Of a DNA stretch of 30,366 nucleotides, positions 25,715-30,366 are shown piece after piece. The notes under the pieces are model-generated. The model was given only the letters and a program-made list of their open reading frames with translations, searched no databases and had not been told where the DNA came from. A program made the position numbers and the translations under genes. Source of the stretch: CAZTTG01 sp964615935 (GTDB taxonomy: Bacteria; Planctomycetota; UBA1135; GCA-002686595); the NCBI GenBank assembly GCA_964615935.1, contig CAZTTG010000079.1, positions 1 through 30,366 of the forward strand, read 5' to 3'. Each line of letters starts with the position of its first letter. Within the stretch, counting starts at the first letter, position 1.

Positions 25715-26418
25715 CGCTCGGCGGCCTCGCCGGCGGCGCGCGCGGCCGCCTCGGCGTCGTAGTCCTCGGGGGTGTTGAGGTTGACGGCGGGGTCCCACCC
25801 GGCCAGCTCGGGGCCCAGCTCGGGCTCGCGGAGCCGCCCGATCCTCAGCCCTCGCCCGGCCGTCTCCCGGTCGAAGAAGGCGGTCACCCGGCGCTGTCCA
25901 GACGCCAGGGCGGCTCGCAGGGGCTCGAGGCAGGTCCGGCGGTAAACCCCCAGCAGCGGCTCCAGGCCGCGCCGGGACTCGAAGAGGCAGGCGTCGAGGT
26001 CACGCTGCGCCGCGCGCAGGAGCAGCCCCTCGAAGAGGTCCGCGCGCGCCCGCGGGAGGTCGCAGGCCACGGCGGCGATCCACTCGGTGCGGGCCGCCTC
26101 CAGGCCGGCGCGCAGCCCGGCCAGGGGCCCGTCTCCCCGCTCGTCGGCCGGATCCCGGTCGAGGGCCAGGTCCAGTCCCAGGTCGAGGTAGCGCGGTGAG
26201 GCGCCGCAGGCCAGGACCACCCGGGAGGCCACCGGCCGCAGGGCGGCGACGGCGGTCTCGACCAGGGACCTCCCCTCCAGGCGCAGCCGGGCCTTGTCCC
26301 GGCCCATGCGCTCGCTCCCCCCTCCGCAGAGGACGACGCCGGTCACCGCCTCGAGCGGGGGGGCGGCGGGTGCCCTGCGCCGGCGCTGCGGGGGCGGCGC
26401 CCCCTCGCTCGACCTCAC
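25711..26418 (-). CDS. mobA: Molybdenum cofactor guanylyltransferase MobA-like
   Basis: This 235-residue nucleotidyltransferase adds GMP to molybdopterin. Motifs are the GTP-binding LCGGGSERMGRDKA (30-43), GPLAGLRAGLE, the metal-binding ACDLPRA and the C-terminal NLNTPEDYDA. The GTG start at 26418 overlaps the tatA stop in a GTGA arrangement and has GAGGA six bases upstream, giving a basic 24-residue extension before the core. A GTG at 26346 is an alternative start closer to the usual N-terminus. Related nucleotidyltransferases share the fold, so a different nucleotide or sugar substrate is possible, but the GGGSxRMGxDK core is typical of MobA. Confidence 0.88.
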   Translation of the reverse strand: MRSSEGAPPPQRRRRAPAAPPLEAVTGVVLCGGGSERMGRDKARLRLEGRSLVETAVAALRPVASRVVLACGASPRYLDLGLDLALDRDPADERGDGPLAGLRAGLEAARTEWIAAVACDLPRARADLFEGLLLRAAQRDLDACLFESRRGLEPLLGVYRRTCLEPLRAALASGQRRVTAFFDRETAGRGLRIGRLREPELGPELAGWDPAVNLNTPEDYDAEAAARAAGEAAER

Positions 26419-26627
26419 CGGGCGTCCTCGGCCGGCTTCTCGCTCTCCTGAGTCTCGGTGAGCTGGGCGGGGTCCTTCTCGTGCTCCTTCAGCCCCTTCT
26501 TGAACTGGGTGATGCTCGACCCGAGCGAGCGAGCCAGCTCGGGCAGCTTGCGCGCTCCGAACAGGAGCGCGATGACCCCCACGACGATGAGGATCTCCGT
26601 GTGGTTGATCATGGCCAGGTGACACAT
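26415..26627 (-). CDS. tatA: Twin-arginine translocase subunit TatA
   Basis: This 70-residue protein has one N-terminal membrane helix (about 8-24) followed by the hinge and amphipathic helix with LLFGARKLPELARSLGSS, matching the conserved FGxxKLPEL motif of TatA/TatE. An acidic, Lys-rich tail follows. It forms the transport pore of the Tat system for folded proteins. The start at 26627 (MCHLAM...) is preferred over an internal ATG at 26612 because AGGAG stands seven bases before it. No tatB or tatC is seen nearby, so this is an isolated tatA. It leads an operon with mobA, consistent with export of cofactor-loaded enzymes. Confidence 0.93.
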   Translation of the reverse strand: MCHLAMINHTEILIVVGVIALLFGARKLPELARSLGSSITQFKKGLKEHEKDPAQLTETQESEKPAEDAR

Positions 26628-26702
26628 GTCCGGGCTCCTGTGGGTCGGGCTTCGCCAGAGGGGGCTGGAGGGTACCCGGGGGGTACGCCGAATCTCTTCG
26701 CC

Positions 26703-26723
26703 GGCCGCCACCGCTCGGCGGCC
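26703..26723. other. Inverted repeat between mnmD and tatA
   Basis: GGCCGCC (26703-26709) and GGCGGCC (26717-26723) form a 7 bp perfect stem with a 7-base loop, and a smaller GTACCC/GGGTAC repeat lies at 26672-26686. They occupy the 124-base gap before tatA. They may end mnmD transcription or belong to the tatA leader; no convincing promoter box could be assigned. Confidence 0.3.
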
Positions 26724-26751
26724 ACCGGGTCTCCTAGCCCTGCGAGAGCCC

Positions 26752-27636
26752 TCATTCTAGGCTATCCAACTCGGCCAAGTCCCCGCCCGGGGGGATTTTG
26801 CGACCGCGACCGCCCCCCGGACCCGGGCCCTCCCCGGCCGGGCGACCCACCCGCACGGCCACCCGCCGCTCGGTCCGCGGATCGAAGCGTCCCAGGTCGA
26901 GATCCGGGCTGGCGAGGGTCCCCTCCCGCTTGGCTCCCACGCGGGGTCCCGGCCCCACCCTCAGGCCGGCGGCGCGCAGGGCCGCCCGCACCCCCAGGCT
27001 GACGGTGAAGGTCGACAGGAGGCTCGCCGGCGCCATGCGCCGCGCGACCTCGTCCAGGAAGCCCGGCGTCCACAGCTCCGGCTCCACACGGGGCGAGAAG
27101 GGGTCGAGGAACACGGCGTCGAAGCCCTCCCCGCCGCCCAGCTCCGGCAGGAGCCGGGTCGCGTCCCCGAGCCCGAGCCTCAGCCGGCTCCGGCCTCCCA
27201 GCGGCACGGCGGCCGCGCGCCCCAGGACGTCGCCGGCCTCCAGGGCCGCCGTCAGCGCCCGGCGCACCGGCTCGTGCCAGCGCTCGGCCTCGGGCGGCAG
27301 GCGCTCCGGCCCCCACTCGCCGGCCGCCCGCTCGAGGACCGCGCGCTCGCGCTCCAGGGCGAGCACGTCCAGCGAGGCCCCGGCCTCCCCCTCCACCGCC
27401 TCCAGGGCGGCGGCCAGGTTCAGGCCCAGGCCCGTGCCCACGTCGAGCAGCCGCAGCGGCCGCCCGCCGAGCTCCCCCGCTCGCCGCGCCAGGCGGCAGG
27501 GGATGGCGTAGCGCTCCCGGGCCTCGGTCCAGGCCCCGGAGCGCGAGTGGCAGGCCTCCCCGTGCTCGGGGTGGGCCAGGGTCCAGGAGCCGTCCTCGGT
27601 CCGCACGGGCTGCCAGGCATTCGGCAACTCGCTCAT
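26752..27636 (-). CDS. mnmD: tRNA U34 methyltransferase, MnmD/MnmC2-type
   Basis: This 294-residue SAM-dependent methyltransferase matches the methyltransferase half of MnmC (DUF752), which completes 5-methylaminomethyl-2-thiouridine at tRNA wobble position 34. Evidence is the N-terminal SWTLAHPEHGEACHSRSGAW (17-36), the SAM site LLDVGTGLGLNLAAAL (63-78), FDAVFLDPFSP (172-182) and the C-terminal region AKREGTLA (235-242). There is no FAD oxidase domain, so it is the stand-alone MnmD form. A Gly/Pro/Arg-rich tail follows residue 265. ATG 27636 has no clear ribosome binding site and lies 80 bases downstream of sucD, beyond a strong hairpin. Confidence 0.88.
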   Translation of the reverse strand: MSELPNAWQPVRTEDGSWTLAHPEHGEACHSRSGAWTEARERYAIPCRLARRAGELGGRPLRLLDVGTGLGLNLAAALEAVEGEAGASLDVLALERERAVLERAAGEWGPERLPPEAERWHEPVRRALTAALEAGDVLGRAAAVPLGGRSRLRLGLGDATRLLPELGGGEGFDAVFLDPFSPRVEPELWTPGFLDEVARRMAPASLLSTFTVSLGVRAALRAAGLRVGPGPRVGAKREGTLASPDLDLGRFDPRTERRVAVRVGRPAGEGPGPGGGRGRKIPPGGDLAELDSLE

Positions 27637-27673
27637 GTCGAGGGCGTGCCGTCGGGACGCAGGGCGCCTCGGA

Positions 27674-27705
27674 CCTCTGCCTCCCCGAACGAGGGGTGGC
27701 AGAGG
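27674..27705 (-). terminator. Strong hairpin after sucCD
   Basis: CCTCTGCC-T-CCCC (27674-27686) pairs with GGGG-T-GGCAGAGG (27693-27705): an 8 bp and a 4 bp perfect stem split by one T-T mismatch, with loop GAACGA. It begins 12 bases after the sucD stop on the minus strand and is the best terminator-like structure in the window. It has no T-run, so efficiency is uncertain and read-through into mnmD is possible. Confidence 0.55.
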
Positions 27706-27716
27706 CCAGGCCCCGA

Positions 27717-28616
27717 TCAGGCCGGGAGCGCCGCCTCCAGCCCGGCGTCCTTGAGCGCCTTCTCCATCAGCACGCCCAGCCGCGCCGGACTCTCGCTGAC
27801 CACGCAGCCGGCGGCCTCCAGGGCGGCGATCTTGTCGGCCGCGGTGCCCTTTCCGCCCGAGATGATGGCGCCGGCGTGGCCCATGCGGCGGCCGGGAGGC
27901 GCGGTGGCGCCGGCGATGAAGGCCACCACGGGCTTCTTCATCTCGGCCTGGATGTACTCCGCGGCCTGCTCCTCGGCGGTGCCGCCGATCTCTCCGATCA
28001 TCACCACCGAGTCGGTGTCGGGATCGGCGTTGAAGGCCTGCAGGACGTCGATGAAGTTCGTGCCGTTGACCGGGTCGCCGCCGATGCCCACACAGGTGGA
28101 CTGGCCGATGTCACGGCAGGAGAGCTGCCACACGGCCTCGTAGGTGAGGGTCCCCGAGCGGGAGATGACGCCCACGCGGCCGGGCTTGTGGATGTAGCCG
28201 GGCATGATGCCGATCTTGCACTGGCCGGGGGTGATGACGCCCGGGCAGTTGGGGCCCACCAGCCGGCTCTGCGAGCCTTCCAGGGCCTGGGAGGCGCGGA
28301 TCATGTCCACCACCGGGATGCCCTCGGTGATGGCGATCACCAGCTCCACCCCGGCCTCGACCGCCTCGATGATGGCGGCGCCGGCGAAGGGCGGGGGCAC
28401 GTAGATCACGCTGGCGTTGCAGCCGGTGGCCTCGCGGGCCTCGGCCACCGTGTTGAACACCGGCCGATCGAGGTGGGTCTGGCCGCCCTTCTTGGGGGTG
28501 ACGCCGCCCACCAGATTCGTGCCGTACTCGATCATCTGCTCGCAGTGGAAGGTGGCCGTCTTGCCGGTGAAACCCTGGCAGATCAGCTTGGTGTCCTTGT
28601 CGACGAGGATGCTCAT
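27717..28616 (-). CDS. sucD: Succinyl-CoA ligase alpha subunit
   Basis: This 299-residue cytoplasmic TCA-cycle enzyme subunit carries the phosphohistidine, His247, in RMGHAGAIISGGKGTA (245-259). It has the CoA-binding N-terminal domain with CQGFTGKTATFH (13-24) and GGVTPKKGG. The GPNCPGVITPGQCKIGIMPG block (121-140) is typical. Full length. ATG 28616 follows the sucC stop by three bases, so the two subunits are co-translated. A strong hairpin follows the stop. Confidence 0.97.
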   Translation of the reverse strand: MSILVDKDTKLICQGFTGKTATFHCEQMIEYGTNLVGGVTPKKGGQTHLDRPVFNTVAEAREATGCNASVIYVPPPFAGAAIIEAVEAGVELVIAITEGIPVVDMIRASQALEGSQSRLVGPNCPGVITPGQCKIGIMPGYIHKPGRVGVISRSGTLTYEAVWQLSCRDIGQSTCVGIGGDPVNGTNFIDVLQAFNADPDTDSVVMIGEIGGTAEEQAAEYIQAEMKKPVVAFIAGATAPPGRRMGHAGAIISGGKGTAADKIAALEAAGCVVSESPARLGVLMEKALKDAGLEAALPA

Positions 28617-28619
28617 GGC

Positions 28620-29786
<1,167 letters not shown>

Positions 29787-29859
29787 GGACCTACCTGGGT
29801 GAAACGGGGCCCGCGGGGTCTTCCGCCGAGCGGGTCCGAGGACGAGAAAAGAGGCGAAG

Positions 29860-29888
29860 ATTCTACTCGCGCGCGCACCCCCTGCCCA
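29860..29888 (-). promoter_or_regulatory. sucCD promoter candidate
   Basis: On the minus strand TGGGCA (29888-29883, four of six -35 consensus) is followed after 17 bases by TAGAAT (29865-29860, five of six -10 consensus). This gives a leader of about 67 bases to the sucC ATG. The region is shared with divergently transcribed dcd, which starts 32 bases away on the other strand. Confidence 0.6.
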
Positions 29889-29919
29889 GGGTCGCTCCGC
29901 GCGCGTATCCTGTTCCGCC

Positions 29920-30366
29920 ATGGATCCCGCCGAGGCTCTCGACGATCGCTCGTCCCGCGCGCCGCGCGGTCGCCGCCCCGATGGTTCGCTGCTCGTTGAC
30001 CGCGACCTCGCCGCCGCCCTGGGCCGGCTCGTGACCGCCGGCGACGAGGCCGCGCCCATCGCCGCCGACCAGGTCCAGGCCGCCAGCCTGGACCTGCGCC
30101 TGGGGAGCGAGGCCCACCGGATCCGGGCCGGCTTCCTGCCCGGCCGGGCTCCGCTGAAGGAGCGCCTGGCGGAGCTCTCCACGAACCGGGTCGATCTCCG
30201 GGGCGAGGGCGGGGTCCTGGAGCGCGGGCTGGTGTACCTGGTCCGCCTGGAGGAGCGGATCGAGCTGCCGGAGGGGTTGCGGGCGGGCTTCAATCCGCGC
30301 AGCTCGACCGGGCGGTGTGACGTGTTCACGCGGGTGCTGGTGCCGGGGCATCCGCGGTTCAACGAG
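29920..30366 (+). CDS. dcd: 2'-Deoxycytidine 5'-triphosphate deaminase, long form, partial
   Basis: The open frame runs from ATG 29920 to the window end (149 codons, 3' truncated). It matches the long-form dCTP deaminase family: AADQVQAASLDLRLGSEAHR (about 49-68) and GFNPRSSTGRCDVFTRVL (about 124-141), the latter with the SSxGR catalytic-site motif. The product deaminates dCTP to dUTP for dTMP synthesis. The first 24 residues are a basic extension before the conserved core. No ribosome binding site is seen before the ATG, and a TATCCT box at 29906-29911 would put the start site almost at the ATG, so leaderless translation is possible. The C-terminal half lies outside the window. Confidence 0.85.
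   Translation, partial: MDPAEALDDRSSRAPRGRRPDGSLLVDRDLAAALGRLVTAGDEAAPIAADQVQAASLDLRLGSEAHRIRAGFLPGRAPLKERLAELSTNRVDLRGEGGVLERGLVYLVRLEERIELPEGLRAGFNPRSSTGRCDVFTRVLVPGHPRFNE

Overview
This is a GC-rich bacterial chromosomal segment (about 70% GC by eye, not computed). It has the dense, GTG/TTG-tolerant, overlapping gene packing of high-GC Gram-negative bacteria. A type II secretion (T2SS) secretin and a set of pseudopilins imply an outer membrane. The rhomboid tail, the seryl-tRNA synthetase motif set and a large orphan secreted protein suggest a planctomycete-like or related lineage, but this is an inference. I see no phage, insertion sequence, CRISPR, rRNA or tRNA. No gene-free stretch exceeds 300 bases; the longest is the 226 bp gap at 7585-7810.

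Region A (142-7584, plus strand) is a ten-gene operon for a multisubunit Mrp-type cation/proton antiporter. Its order is E, F, G, a stand-alone MrpA C-terminal (MbhD+MbhE) protein, B, C, two antiporter modules, a small two-helix membrane protein and a third antiporter module. Most genes overlap or abut. The first seven follow the order of archaeal membrane-bound hydrogenase antiporter modules rather than Bacillus mrpABCDEFG, but no hydrogenase genes are present.

Region B (7691-15667, plus strand) starts at a near-consensus sigma-70 promoter and encodes T2SS GspD, GspE, GspF, GspG and three further pseudopilins (H-, I- and J-like). GspC, K, L, M and the prepilin peptidase are absent from this locus. 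It ends against the convergent serS gene.

Region C (15749-29786, minus strand) reads in the opposite direction: sucC-sucD (TCA-cycle succinyl-CoA ligase), then mnmD (tRNA wobble-uridine methyltransferase), then the tightly overlapping run tatA-mobA-polyprenyl synthase-resB-ccsA-folD followed by a rhomboid protease, then a 689-residue secreted protein of unknown function and serS. The tatA-to-ccsA run joins Tat export, molybdenum cofactor, quinone side-chain and cytochrome c assembly, which looks like an operon for building a respiratory chain. The secreted-protein gene has an unusual leader with a dyad filling the promoter spacer and two strong hairpins.

Region D (29920-end, plus strand) is the N-terminal part of a long-form dCTP deaminase gene, divergent from sucC and cut by the window end.

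The most unusual items are the triple-module antiporter cluster in hydrogenase-like order, the structured leader and orphan protein at 17033-19229, and the truncated T2SS operon with its hairpin-marked gspF-gspG gap.
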